NCBI GenBank assembly: GCA_949373085.1
Contig: CASICJ010000004.1
Span: 62,001 to 126,000 of the forward strand
Direction: 5' to 3'
From: an uncultured Verrucomicrobiales bacterium
GTDB taxonomy: Bacteria > Verrucomicrobiota > Verrucomicrobiia > Verrucomicrobiales > Akkermansiaceae
DNA length: 64,000 nt
Positions within the stretch are counted from its first letter, which is position 1; each line of letters opens with the position of its first letter. The translations under genes were made by a program, and so were the position numbers. Positions 9,025 through 17,856 of this stretch are shown piece after piece. The notes beneath the pieces are model-generated. The model searched no databases. It saw nothing but the letters and a program-made list of their open reading frames with translations, and was not told the origin of the DNA.

Positions 9025-10038
9025 CTAGCGATAGATGAAATCAGATACCACCATGCGGTGATCGGTCTTGTTTCTAGTGAAGGTTTGAGAGCGAACGGGA
9101 ATGAGCTTGGCGGATCCATAAATATAGTCGATCCGGAGTAGAGGAAGAGCGCGGTGGAAAGTGTTACCCCATCCCGTGCCGACTGCGTCGAACGAATCGG
9201 TGAATTCTTTCCGCATGATTCGGTGAACAGAGTCGTTCGCAGGAGCATTAAAATCACCAGCTACGATGGTCGGGAATCGTGGGTGGGAACCGTATTGTCT
9301 CAATCCGGCAAGCGAAGATGAGAGTTCAATTCTTCGAAGAGTGTGGTTCTTGACGTGCTCGCGCCAACAATCAAGTTGGTGAAGTTTCATATTGGTGGCT
9401 GCCGAGAGAAGGTGGAGATTTACAAGGTTGAGTTTACGGCCGTCGAACATTTCTGCTTTGACAAGTTGAGTGCGATATTTTGAAAATCGAAATTCTCTTT
9501 CAATCGTTCCTCGAACGATGACCGCGAATCGCAGGTTGCGGTTGTAGCGATAGTCGCCCTGTCCTTTAAAAAGAGAGTCAGTCAGTCTTTTAATCCGATA
9601 GCCAGGAGGAATCTCTTGAAGAAAGATAATGTCAGGGTCGAATTGGCGTGTCGCCTCGAGGGGGTCAGAATGGCTCGCGCAGTTTAAAGTAATCACGCGG
9701 AGAATTTGGCTTCCGGCATGTTCCTCGGGAGAAGTTTCCTCCATTGGTGCGGTTGCTAAACGGGCCAGCGAGCCGGCTTCGTCGGCGAGGCTGAGGATTG
9801 TAAAGGTCCAGAGAAGGATGATGGAAAGAGAACCTCGGGCCTTACTAAATAGATAACAAAAGGTAGCCAGTGCCAGTCCGATCGCTCCCCAGACCCAGAT
9901 CGGATAAATGGTGACCGCCGCAAGCTTAAGCGGAAGGCGGACGTAGAGAACGATGGTGAAAAAGTGCAGGCTCAGTGAGAGCAAAAGGAGAACCGGAGGA
10001 ATGCGTCGCAAAAATCCGCGAATTCTCATGACTCTCAA
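9025..10038 (-). CDS. Membrane-anchored endonuclease/exonuclease/phosphatase family protein
   Basis: 337 residues: three N-terminal membrane helices (about residues 12-100), then an extracytoplasmic EEP domain (DNase I-like). Metal and catalytic signatures are visible: LNCASHSDP, PDIIFLQEIPPG (the Glu is the expected metal ligand), VAGDFNAP (Asp/Asn pair) and KTDHRMVVSDF (catalytic His near the C-terminus). Members hydrolyse phosphodiesters in nucleic acids or lipids; the membrane anchor suggests a periplasmic phospholipid-like or nucleic-acid substrate. Follows dnaX with four bases between them and is probably co-transcribed. Confidence 0.88.
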   Translation of the reverse strand: MRVMRIRGFLRRIPPVLLLLSLSLHFFTIVLYVRLPLKLAAVTIYPIWVWGAIGLALATFCYLFSKARGSLSIILLWTFTILSLADEAGSLARLATAPMEETSPEEHAGSQILRVITLNCASHSDPLEATRQFDPDIIFLQEIPPGYRIKRLTDSLFKGQGDYRYNRNLRFAVIVRGTIEREFRFSKYRTQLVKAEMFDGRKLNLVNLHLLSAATNMKLHQLDCWREHVKNHTLRRIELSSSLAGLRQYGSHPRFPTIVAGDFNAPANDSVHRIMRKEFTDSFDAVGTGWGNTFHRALPLLRIDYIYGSAKLIPVRSQTFTRNKTDHRMVVSDFIYR

Positions 10039-10042
10039 AATT

Positions 10043-11491
10043 TCAGGAGATTAGGCGTCCTTTAAAAACCTTTAGAGCCTCGACGATAAGCGGATCGTTA
10101 TGAAATTCGTCCGCTTGAACGGTATTCTCTTTTTCTGCCTTCGCTTGATTAATCGGCTTTTGTTTTGGGTTTTCAGAGGCCGGATTCAGTTTGATAGGCT
10201 CAGGCTCTACCGCGTCGTCGGGGGCCTCGGCGATTAGACGGTCAATCGGGTCAAGGATAATGTCTTTACTAAGCGTTTTTTTTTCCGGTGCCGAATAAGG
10301 TTCTGGCTCGGCTGGAGGAGCGGCAGAGTCGTTTGAAAATGAGGCTGCAATCTCACTAGGGTCAGCTTTTCCAATCGCCGAAATTACGTCGGTGAGGCGG
10401 ATCTCTTTGAGGTTTTGGATTGCTTTGAGCGATGCAATCTCAAGGTGAAGTCGCTTATTTGAGGCCCACTTCATCCGACTTTCTGCCTCGGAGAAGGTAT
10501 CGATAACGGCGAGAAGGCGCTCAGGCTTTAGGGTTTCGGCTGCGGTGGAGAGATCACTCCAGAGAGCCTCCGGGAAGCCTTCGCGTTCGGCGTCAGGATC
10601 AAGTTTGGCTACGACGAGCGCACGGATCGCTCCGACGACTTCGGCGAGGAGTTGGCCTAAGTCTTTTCCTTTTTCAAATTGTTCGTAGATGACGGAGAGA
10701 ATGCGGGCAGGTTCCTTTTGTAAGATGCCGAGAAGAAGCGCTGCGACGGTTTCGCGTGAGGTAAATCCAAAAATATCGAGAACGTTGGGCTCAGTGATTT
10801 CGTTACCACAAAAAGCGACAAGCTGGTCGAGCATCGATTGTGCATCACGCATGCCGCCGTCAGCGCCTTTAGCGATGGCCCAGGCGGCGGCGTCATCAAG
10901 TTTGACGCTTTCTTCCGTGGCGATATGCTGGAGGTGCCCGGCGATGATGTCAGTTGGAATCGGCCGGAGGTCAAAGCGTTGGCACCGCGAAATGATTGTT
11001 GGAAGAATCTTATTCGGTTCGGTAGTTGCGAAGATAAACTTTACATGAGCTGGGGGCTCTTCGAGCGTTTTGAGGAGAGCATTAAAAGCACCAGTGGTGA
11101 GCATGTGAACCTCATCGATGTAAATGATGCGGAACCGGCTTGAGGCAGGTGCAAAACCAACGGTTTCAAGGAGTGAACGGACTTCATCGACCTTATTATT
11201 GGAAGCTCCATCAATTTCGAGAACGTCGAGCGACCGACCTTCGGCAATTTCAATGCAAATCGGATCATCGGGATCGAACTCGATTGAAGGTCCATTGGGG
11301 CAGTTGAGAGCTTTCGAGAAAATTCGAGAAGTTGAGGTCTTTCCCGTGCCACGCGGACCGACGAAAAGGTAAGCGTGCGCAAGCCGATCTTGTTCGATGG
11401 CATTACGAAGGGTTCGGACTACGTGATCCTGTCCAAGAACATCAGCAAAGGTGCGGGGGCGGTATTTTCTGGCAAAAACCTGGTAACTCAC
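10043..11491 (-). CDS. dnaX: DNA polymerase III subunits gamma and tau
   Basis: 482-residue clamp-loader ATPase. Start MSYQVFARKYRPRTFADVLGQ is canonical; Walker A GPRGTGKT at 45-52, Walker B IIYIDEVH at 122-129, and SRC (sensor/arginine finger) at 168-170. Most DnaX proteins have a four-Cys zinc module after ALNC; here only C64 and C79 remain. The C-terminal tail after residue 380 is acidic and Pro-rich. At codons 403-406 the mRNA has a run of nine A (see separate entry) that in the -1 frame leads directly to a stop, giving a possible 407-residue gamma form. The EEP-family gene follows after four bases. Confidence 0.97.
   Translation of the reverse strand: MSYQVFARKYRPRTFADVLGQDHVVRTLRNAIEQDRLAHAYLFVGPRGTGKTSTSRIFSKALNCPNGPSIEFDPDDPICIEIAEGRSLDVLEIDGASNNKVDEVRSLLETVGFAPASSRFRIIYIDEVHMLTTGAFNALLKTLEEPPAHVKFIFATTEPNKILPTIISRCQRFDLRPIPTDIIAGHLQHIATEESVKLDDAAAWAIAKGADGGMRDAQSMLDQLVAFCGNEITEPNVLDIFGFTSRETVAALLLGILQKEPARILSVIYEQFEKGKDLGQLLAEVVGAIRALVVAKLDPDAEREGFPEALWSDLSTAAETLKPERLLAVIDTFSEAESRMKWASNKRLHLEIASLKAIQNLKEIRLTDVISAIGKADPSEIAASFSNDSAAPPAEPEPYSAPEKKTLSKDIILDPIDRLIAEAPDDAVEPEPIKLNPASENPKQKPINQAKAEKENTVQADEFHNDPLIVEALKVFKGRLIS
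10268..10285 (-). other. Candidate slippage/frameshift site in dnaX (A9 run)
   Basis: The minus strand reads G then nine A then CGCTTAGTAA (A run at 10276-10284). In frame 0 it is GAA AAA AAA ACG CTT; a -1 shift or one extra transcribed A gives AAC GCT TAG, so the product would end two residues later. This is the arrangement by which gamma is made in other bacteria (ribosomal frameshifting in E. coli, transcriptional slippage on A9 in Thermus). Inferred, not shown. Confidence 0.55.
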
Positions 11492-11557
11492 GAAGCGATT
11501 GTACTGAGGAATGAAGGTTTGTCAGTGCTGAGTTTGGGAAATACTTTGAGGGCTACG

Positions 11558-12022
11558 ATGAGTTTTGAAAAAGAGACGAATTATCAACGATGCCGAGTCA
11601 GGATTGAGGCTCTTTGTGACGGGAATGATGATCAAATCTCCAAAATGGCTTCAGTTGTGGGTGTTTTGCACAATGAGATGAACAATTTCTTCTGGACGGG
11701 ATTTTATCGAGTGGTCGAAGGAAGGCTCGTGATCGGGCCTTACCAGGGAACGGTAGGGTGCTTGCGGATTGAGATTGGTCAGGGTGTGTGTGGCACGGCG
11801 GTAGCAATGGGAGAAACCCAAGTGGTTGAAAATGTAGATGATTTTCCGGGCCATATTGCCTGCGATGAGCGTTCCCAGAGTGAAATTGTGGTGCCAGTTA
11901 CGAATGAAAGCGGGGAGTTGATTGCCGTTTTGGATGTTGATTCTGTGGAAAAGGGGGCCTTTGATGACGTAGATCGGAAGTATCTCGAGGAGATCCTGGC
12001 TCATGTTTTAGGGGGGCGATGA
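11558..12022 (+). CDS. msrC: Free methionine-(R)-sulfoxide reductase (GAF domain)
   Basis: 154 residues from ATG 11558, a single GAF domain of the fRMsr family that reduces free Met-R-sulfoxide using thioredoxin. The family signature is intact: NNFFWTGFYRV, GPYQGTVGCLRI, GQGVCGTA and FPGHIACDERSQSEIVVP, including all three expected redox Cys (in GCL, GVCG and IACD). The reading frame is open upstream into the divergent dnaX gene but that part lacks family similarity. Part of oxidative damage repair; monocistronic by position. Confidence 0.93.
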   Translation: MSFEKETNYQRCRVRIEALCDGNDDQISKMASVVGVLHNEMNNFFWTGFYRVVEGRLVIGPYQGTVGCLRIEIGQGVCGTAVAMGETQVVENVDDFPGHIACDERSQSEIVVPVTNESGELIAVLDVDSVEKGAFDDVDRKYLEEILAHVLGGR

Positions 12023-12115
12023 CTCCTTAGGTTTCCGTGATAATCTTCCAATCGTAATTTTCCTAAAAGTGAGTAAAGACATTCACTCAATTATGGTTTA
12101 CTTCTTTTCTTAAGG

Positions 12116-12805
12116 ATGGCCCGCGAAAAGAAAGACAGTTCTGTTAAGAAAAAAAAAGAAGATGGCAAGGAAGTCGATCTCACCAAGGGATATGCCAAAA
12201 CGCGAAAGAGCCTGATTGCAAGATTAGAGAACTGGGAAGATCAGCGGACGTGGGATGAATTTTACCAAACTTACTGGAAGTTAATTTATTCGGTGGGGAT
12301 TAAAGCTGGGCTGCGACATGATGAAGCTTTCGATACGGTGCAGGAAACGATTCTTTCGATCGCGAAGCAAAGTAAGAAAAACCTCTACGATCCAAAGCAA
12401 GGTTCTTTTAAAACGTGGCTGATGAATATGACCCGCTGGCGGATCAATGATCAGTTTCGTAAGCGAAAGAAAGACACTGCCATGCCGGGAGGTGGCTGGG
12501 AAGATGACCGGAAAACCGCCATTATTGATCGGTTTGAGGATCCCAAAGGGGATCTTCTAGAGCGGATGTGGGATGTCGAGTGGAAGAAAAATGTTGCCGA
12601 TATGGCTTTGACACGAGTGAAGGCTCAGGTCTCGCCTAAGCAGTATCAAATTTTCGATTATTACGTGGTGAAACAGTGGGATGCTAAAAAGGTGCAGGAT
12701 TATCTAGGGGTCAGTATGGCCCAAGTTTATCTCGCTAAGCATCGCGTTGGTTCAGTTTTAAAGAAGGAGTTGGCGAAGCTCGAGAAGGATGCAAAAAAAG
12801 ATTAG
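12116..12805 (+). CDS. ECF-type RNA polymerase sigma factor
   Basis: 229 residues. After a very Lys-rich N-terminus (about 25 residues) come region 2 (WDEFYQTYWKLIYSVGIKAGL..DEAFDTVQETILSIA, then FKTWLMNMTRWRINDQFRKRKK, residues about 45-125) and region 4 (SPKQYQIFDYYVVKQWDAKKVQDYLGVSMAQVYLAKHRV, about 180-220). It overlaps the downstream kinase gene by 17 bases. Genetic pairing of an ECF sigma factor with a Ser/Thr kinase is a recurrent arrangement in Planctomycetes and Verrucomicrobia and suggests that the kinase controls sigma activity by phosphorylation. Target genes unknown. Confidence 0.92.
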   Translation: MAREKKDSSVKKKKEDGKEVDLTKGYAKTRKSLIARLENWEDQRTWDEFYQTYWKLIYSVGIKAGLRHDEAFDTVQETILSIAKQSKKNLYDPKQGSFKTWLMNMTRWRINDQFRKRKKDTAMPGGGWEDDRKTAIIDRFEDPKGDLLERMWDVEWKKNVADMALTRVKAQVSPKQYQIFDYYVVKQWDAKKVQDYLGVSMAQVYLAKHRVGSVLKKELAKLEKDAKKD

Positions 12806-15380
12806 GCCAGACCCGTTGATCCCCGATCACGATGTCCTCCGTAAAATCGGGGGCGGTTCCTATGGTGAAGTCTGGTTGGCGCGTGGTGTGACCGGCGCTA
12901 TGAGAGCTGTGAAGATCGTTTATCGCGAGGACTTTTCAGACGAACGGACCTTTGAACGTGAGTTCGAAGGTATTTTAAGATTTGAGCCAATCTCGCGGGA
13001 CCATCTTGGCTTCGTGAACATTCTTCATGTTGGACGTAGCAATGATCACACTGAGTTTTATTATTATGTTATGGAGCTGGGCGATGATGCCCATAGCGAC
13101 GATGAGATAAATCCGGTAGAATATGAGCCGCGGACCTTACGCACCGACATGACGCGGACGAACGGAAAACCTCTTTCAACGGATTTTTGTATCGAGACTG
13201 GCAAGCGGCTTGCCGAGGCGCTTGCTGAATTACACGAACGGGGATTGACCCACCGTGATGTGAAACCATCGAACGTGATCTTTGTTGATGGTAAGGCTAA
13301 GTTGGCTGATATCGGCTTGGTTGCAGCTAAAGATCAACGGACCTTTGTTGGGACGGAAGGATTCGTGCCACCCGAAGGGCCTGGGTCAGAGCAGGCGGAT
13401 ATTTACAGTCTTGGAAAAGTGCTTTATGAAATGGCGACTGGGATGGACCGGTTGGAGTTCCCCGAATTGCCCGATGAGACTCCGGGCGATGATTATCGAA
13501 AGAAATGGATCCGGTTGAATCGCATGATCTGTGACATCTGCGATCCCCGGATCACTAAACGGAAGATCCAAACCGGTCGTGAACTTGCTCATGCCCTGAG
13601 CCATCTCCAGCGTGGGAAAAATGCTCCTAAAAAAGTGCCTGGCTATGCAAAGGTTGCGCTTAGCGTGCTCTTTTTGATGGCGCTGTTTATGAGTCAGATC
13701 TGGCTCGAAAACACTTGGGGAACACATGTGATTGAAGGCCAGCTGGAGCCTTTGCCTGAAAGATATGTGATGGTTAAGGTTCTCACGACTCCGGCTGGGG
13801 CTGAGGTTTATGATAAGGCCGGAGATCTTTTGGGCTATACACCTGCTACTTTGACCGGGGTTGAGGTGGATTCGGTTTTGGAACTGCAAATCAAAGCTCC
13901 TAATCGGCGTGATCTCTTCGTTAACAGCGAGGTGATTGATGAGGGAAGGCAGGTCATGATTATTGATGAGGTCATGAGTCTTTTTTCTCCCCCTAAGGTC
14001 GACGAGATTTGGACAGACGCCCTTGGGAATGAGTATCTTCCGTATCTAGATCTGCATAAGGGTTCTGAGCATGTTGGTGAGAATGACTGGAAGCTCTACT
14101 TAAAAGAGACAAATCAAAATCTCAAGGCGATCACTTTTGAATATGGTAATCGTAAGGTAGTTGCAATTCCTGAATCGTGGACAACGAGTTACTCGAAGTG
14201 GCTGGAAACCAGGTGTATTGATCAGGGATACTTTGGCGAATATTCGGATGAAAATCCTGAGAGGAATCGGCAAATCATTCCGCACTATGACCTATCTTTC
14301 GATGCGACAAGACTTCCTGAAGAGGCAAAAAAGGGAGGCGAACTCTTACGACCTTTTTATTGCTGGGTTAGGCCTATTCCTTATGGCTCTTTGAGCATAG
14401 CCTCAGTGCCAAGTGGAGCAAGTCTCTACCTGAATGGGGTCTATGTAGATACGACTCCCTATGATGGTCCCAATATCGCGCCAGGTGATATTGAGATTTC
14501 TCTTGCGATGGGTGGTAAGAAGACCCAAGTCGACAACGTTTACCTTCCGGATCGAGGAAAGATTAACAGGATATTTACTCTGCAGCCTGACAAGAGTCTG
14601 ATCCCGGGGGAGCCCTGGACTAATAGTATTGAGATGAAATTAGTGCCATTTTCGAATACCCTAAGCATATCCAAGTGGGAGACTCGTAGTGTCGATTATA
14701 ACCGGTATCTTAAGGCTACTGGAAAGAAGTCTGGAGAGGTGATTTTAGATGATGATCCTTTGGTTCCTGTAGCGGGACTAACTCGGGCGGAGTGCGAGGA
14801 GTTTTGCCGATGGCTTACAAAGAGTGAACGCGATAATCCGAATCCAGATCTCAACCGGATTACGAAGGATTATCGTTATAGGTTACCGACCGATTTAGAA
14901 TGGAGTAAAATGGCGGGCTTGATTGAAGTTGGTGAAACCCCGGCCGAGCGGGAGAGTGAAATCGTGAATTCCGGGCAGTTTCCTTGGGGTCAGAGTTTCC
15001 CTCCTGATGAGGGTGTTGGAAACTATGCGGATCTCTCTGCGGTCGAGTTTCTTGAGAATGATCGTATCATTGAGGGCTACAACGATGGGTTTGAAAAGTT
15101 GGCTCCGGTGGGTAAATTTAATCCAAATATCATCGGTCTTTACGATATAGGGGGGAACGTACACGAATGGGTTTCAGATTCCTACGAGAACACCGAGCGT
15201 GGGATTTTGCGTGGCGGGGGTTGGGATACTTTTAGTGAAGAGCACCTGGAAATGCGGTGCCGCTTCCCGTTTGATGTCGAATATCGAAGTGAAAGTTTTG
15301 GGTTTCGGGTTGTTCTAATTCGGGATATCGAACAGGAATTAATTGAAGAAAGTGAAGACGATGGTGGAGATTCAAATTGA
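12789..15380 (+). CDS. Membrane Ser/Thr protein kinase with PEGA and SUMF1-like (formylglycine-enzyme-like) domains
   Basis: 863 residues. Cytoplasmic kinase domain 13-275: P-loop GGGSYGEV (21-28), ATP-binding K42 in AVKIV, catalytic HRDVKPSN (155-162), activation-loop start DIG (174-176, instead of DFG), GTEGFVPPE and DIYSLG. One membrane helix at about 286-304. Extracytoplasmic part: PEGA-like beta domain (about 325-375, KVLTTPAGAEVYDKAGDLLG), a middle region, a second PEGA domain (about 535-600, SLSIASVPSGASLYLNG), then a SUMF1/FGE-like domain (about 610-845, with YRLPTDLEWSKMAG, GLYDIGGNVHEWVSD, RGGGW and FGFRVVL). It looks like a receptor kinase with a ligand-binding C-type-lectin-like sensor; co-operonic with the ECF sigma factor. 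Confidence 0.93.
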   Translation: MQKKIRPDPLIPDHDVLRKIGGGSYGEVWLARGVTGAMRAVKIVYREDFSDERTFEREFEGILRFEPISRDHLGFVNILHVGRSNDHTEFYYYVMELGDDAHSDDEINPVEYEPRTLRTDMTRTNGKPLSTDFCIETGKRLAEALAELHERGLTHRDVKPSNVIFVDGKAKLADIGLVAAKDQRTFVGTEGFVPPEGPGSEQADIYSLGKVLYEMATGMDRLEFPELPDETPGDDYRKKWIRLNRMICDICDPRITKRKIQTGRELAHALSHLQRGKNAPKKVPGYAKVALSVLFLMALFMSQIWLENTWGTHVIEGQLEPLPERYVMVKVLTTPAGAEVYDKAGDLLGYTPATLTGVEVDSVLELQIKAPNRRDLFVNSEVIDEGRQVMIIDEVMSLFSPPKVDEIWTDALGNEYLPYLDLHKGSEHVGENDWKLYLKETNQNLKAITFEYGNRKVVAIPESWTTSYSKWLETRCIDQGYFGEYSDENPERNRQIIPHYDLSFDATRLPEEAKKGGELLRPFYCWVRPIPYGSLSIASVPSGASLYLNGVYVDTTPYDGPNIAPGDIEISLAMGGKKTQVDNVYLPDRGKINRIFTLQPDKSLIPGEPWTNSIEMKLVPFSNTLSISKWETRSVDYNRYLKATGKKSGEVILDDDPLVPVAGLTRAECEEFCRWLTKSERDNPNPDLNRITKDYRYRLPTDLEWSKMAGLIEVGETPAERESEIVNSGQFPWGQSFPPDEGVGNYADLSAVEFLENDRIIEGYNDGFEKLAPVGKFNPNIIGLYDIGGNVHEWVSDSYENTERGILRGGGWDTFSEEHLEMRCRFPFDVEYRSESFGFRVVLIRDIEQELIEESEDDGGDSN

Positions 15381-15771
15381 TTATAAAGGGCAGCTGCGCT
15401 GCGTGGCTGAACATATGCCGTCTGGGAATAAGGTAATGTCCGACGCTCCGGTTGATAATCAGGGGCGAGGCGAAAGTTTCTCTCCGACTGACATGGTAGC
15501 GACTGCTCTCGGAACATGCATTGTGACCATTATGGGCATTATTGCGGATCAGCGGGAGATCGATCTGAAGGGGCTACGTTTGATTATACAGAAGGAAATG
15601 TCTGCTGATCTGCCGCGTCGTATCGTCCGATTGAAATTGCAAATTAATGTTCCGATCTCTGAAAATCACCCGGACCGGAAAGTTCTGGAGGAAGCAGCTC
15701 AAAATTGCCCAGTGCAGCACAGCATTCACCCCGAGATTGAGGTGAATATTGACTGGCATTGGCAGGCTTAA
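15361..15771 (+). CDS. OsmC family peroxiredoxin-like protein
   Basis: 136 residues starting at ATG 15361, which overlaps the end of the kinase gene by 20 bases; an alternative in-frame start lies six codons upstream. OsmC/Ohr-fold proteins reduce organic hydroperoxides through two Cys residues. Here the expected pair is present: ALGTCIVTIMG and QNCPVQHSIHPEIEV. FSPTDMVATALGTC is the usual core. Likely cytoplasmic antioxidant protein, translationally coupled to the sigma/kinase operon, which may hint that this signalling pair responds to stress (inference). Confidence 0.9.
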   Translation: MVEIQIDYKGQLRCVAEHMPSGNKVMSDAPVDNQGRGESFSPTDMVATALGTCIVTIMGIIADQREIDLKGLRLIIQKEMSADLPRRIVRLKLQINVPISENHPDRKVLEEAAQNCPVQHSIHPEIEVNIDWHWQA

Positions 15772-15839
15772 GCCGAAAAATCCCGAAAGGTTGAAGTGGT
15801 GAAGATCATTCCCCCAGTAAGGATAGTGGGGAAGGAATT

Positions 15840-16439
15840 CTAACTAGGGATGTCGACTATTCCGTAGTCGCCATCTGGCTTTCTCCAAACGATTGAGGTC
15901 ACGTCACGTCGTGCATTCTTAAATATGACGAACGGGCGCTCGGTAAGGTCGAGCTCCATAACTGCCTCTTCCTTGAAGAGTTTGCGTAAGCTGAAGGATT
16001 CTTTGTGAACGAAGAAAGGCTCTGGTTCCTCAGTTTCGTTGACTTCTTCGGGCAGGTTATCAAGGAAATCGGCCCGGTAGTTCCTCTCGTCAAGATAGCG
16101 GATATTTTCCTCTTGCCCGGGATTACGCCGCTTGAGTAGGCGGGTCTTACATTTGCGCATACGCCTCGTGATTTTAGCGATGGTGAAGTCGATGCTCTTA
16201 TACATATCTTCAGTCTCAGATGAGGCGTCAATGACGATATGGTTGGCGCAGAAGAGGATGATTTCTGCTTTGTGGCGACGGTTTCCTTCCACATCGAGAA
16301 TGGCCTTAGCACCGATGATGCGTGGGTAATCAAGATGGATGCCGCTGATTTTTTCCTCAGCATATTGCCGAAGGGAATCAGTGACGTTTTCGTGACGCAC
16401 GGTCACGGTGATATCTGGGTCTACGTTTTTCGTCTGCAT
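15840..16439 (-). CDS. hpf: Long-form ribosome hibernation-promoting factor (HPF/RaiA)
   Basis: 199 residues. N-terminal S30AE domain (about 8-105: ITVTVRHENVTDSLRQYAEEKI, DVEGNRRHKAEIILFC, DMYKSIDFTIAKITRRMRKCK), a linker, and a C-terminal dimerisation domain (about 140-195: FSLRKLFKEEAVMELDLTERPFVIF ... NARRDVTSIVWRKPDGDYGIVD). The long form dimerises 70S ribosomes into 100S particles in stationary phase. It is convergent with osmC; a weak G/C hairpin (15809-15833) lies between the two stops. Confidence 0.95.
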   Translation of the reverse strand: MQTKNVDPDITVTVRHENVTDSLRQYAEEKISGIHLDYPRIIGAKAILDVEGNRRHKAEIILFCANHIVIDASSETEDMYKSIDFTIAKITRRMRKCKTRLLKRRNPGQEENIRYLDERNYRADFLDNLPEEVNETEEPEPFFVHKESFSLRKLFKEEAVMELDLTERPFVIFKNARRDVTSIVWRKPDGDYGIVDIPS

Positions 16440-16518
16440 AATGAATTAAGGTAATTTTTTATATTACTCAATAGATAGCAGAGGTGCGCGCACATCGCCA
16501 CACCTTTTGGACGAAAAT

Positions 16519-17856
16519 CTACCCTTTGATCTCAAGCAGCATCTGTGCATTGCTTGGGAACTTTCTCATAAAAAAAAGAAGTCTCTCCATGGCTTCTACC
16601 GGTTTGTGTCCGGCAAGTCCCCGCCGCACCATGTAGATTTTTTTCAGGCTCATTTCGGGGAGTATGAGTTCTTCTCGACGGGTGCCTGACTTAAAGATGT
16701 CAGCAGCCGGATAAACGTATTGCTCTGCGATACGGCGATCTAGAACAAGTTCCATATTACCGGTTCCCTTGAATTCTTGAAAAATCGCTTCGTCGGCCTT
16801 CGAGTTCGTTTGGATCAGAGCTGTGGCGATGATGGTCAGCGAGCCCGCTTCACGGGTGTTTCGTGCAGCTGCGAAAAGGCGACGGGGCATCTCGAGTGCT
16901 CCGGCTACGATTCCACCGGACTGATAACCACGCCCTCGGCTTTTTTTACTGCCGCCCATGTTATTATTATAAGCCCGAGCGAGTCGGGTAATGGAATCCA
17001 TCAGGATAAAGACGTGCTGACCGTCTTCAACCAAGCGCTTTGCCCGCTCGATACAGAGTTCGGCAAGTCGGCAGTGGTTTCTAGGAGATTCGTCGTTTGA
17101 GCTGGCATAGATTTCCGCCTCAGGGAGTTGTCGGCGAAATTCGGTGACCTCCTCGGGGCGTTCATCAACGAGTAATACGATAAGATGGAGGTGCTCCTCG
17201 TGTCTGTCTTGGACTGCTTGAGCCATATGGAGGAGGAGGGTGGTTTTGCCAGACCGGGGAGGGGAGACAATGAGCCCCCGTTGGCCACGCCCGACCGGTG
17301 CCATGAGGTCAACTAGCCGGGTGGTGTAGCGATCGGAGGCCGTTTCAAAACCAATTTGTTTACTGGGATTGATTGCCTTTAGCTCTTCGAAGGCTGGAAG
17401 TTTTCGGGCATCCTCAGGCTTTTGCCCGTTGATTGAAGTGACCTCGATCATTTGCGGGCCGCGGGAGCTGTCACGAGCAATTCCTTTGATCCAAACTCCT
17501 GGGCGGATTCCGTGCTGCCTTACTAGATCAGGTGGGACAAAGACGTCTTCTTTCCGTTGTTCAAAGTCTTGGTCCTGCTTGCGAAGGAATCCGAACCCCT
17601 TTAGAGCAACCTCGAAAAGACCATCCACTGAGACCGGATCTCCAGTAAATTCAAATGGTTTGCGTTCACGTGGTTCACGGCCGTCTCGATTTTCGTCGCG
17701 TGGACCGTATCCGCGAACTCGTCCCTGTCGCTGGCCACGATTGCGGTTTCGATTGCGGTTGCGGTTTCGATTGCGGTTCCGATTGTTATTTCCGTTGCCG
17801 GATTCGGAGGCCTGCTGGCCGCCGGAGTTCGCTGAATCAGAGTCAGGTGGAATCAT
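16519..17856 (-). CDS. rho: Transcription termination factor Rho
   Basis: 445 residues from the ATG at 17856; the frame continues upstream to 18117 but that portion is Pro/His-rich and not Rho-like. A disordered N-terminus contains alternating Asn-Arg dipeptides (about residues 18-36) and Arg/Gly-rich sequence, followed by the RNA-binding CSD (VDGLFEVALKGFGFLR, DVFVPPDLVRQHGIRPG). The ATPase core has DLMAPVGRGQRGLIVSPPRSGKTTLL (Walker A), LLVDERPEEVTE and the C-terminal SGTRREEL...MRRGLAGHKPVEAME. RN-rich insertions are known in Rho of several phyla and add RNA affinity. Confidence 0.97.
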   Translation of the reverse strand: MIPPDSDSANSGGQQASESGNGNNNRNRNRNRNRNRNRNRGQRQGRVRGYGPRDENRDGREPRERKPFEFTGDPVSVDGLFEVALKGFGFLRKQDQDFEQRKEDVFVPPDLVRQHGIRPGVWIKGIARDSSRGPQMIEVTSINGQKPEDARKLPAFEELKAINPSKQIGFETASDRYTTRLVDLMAPVGRGQRGLIVSPPRSGKTTLLLHMAQAVQDRHEEHLHLIVLLVDERPEEVTEFRRQLPEAEIYASSNDESPRNHCRLAELCIERAKRLVEDGQHVFILMDSITRLARAYNNNMGGSKKSRGRGYQSGGIVAGALEMPRRLFAAARNTREAGSLTIIATALIQTNSKADEAIFQEFKGTGNMELVLDRRIAEQYVYPAADIFKSGTRREELILPEMSLKKIYMVRRGLAGHKPVEAMERLLFFMRKFPSNAQMLLEIKG

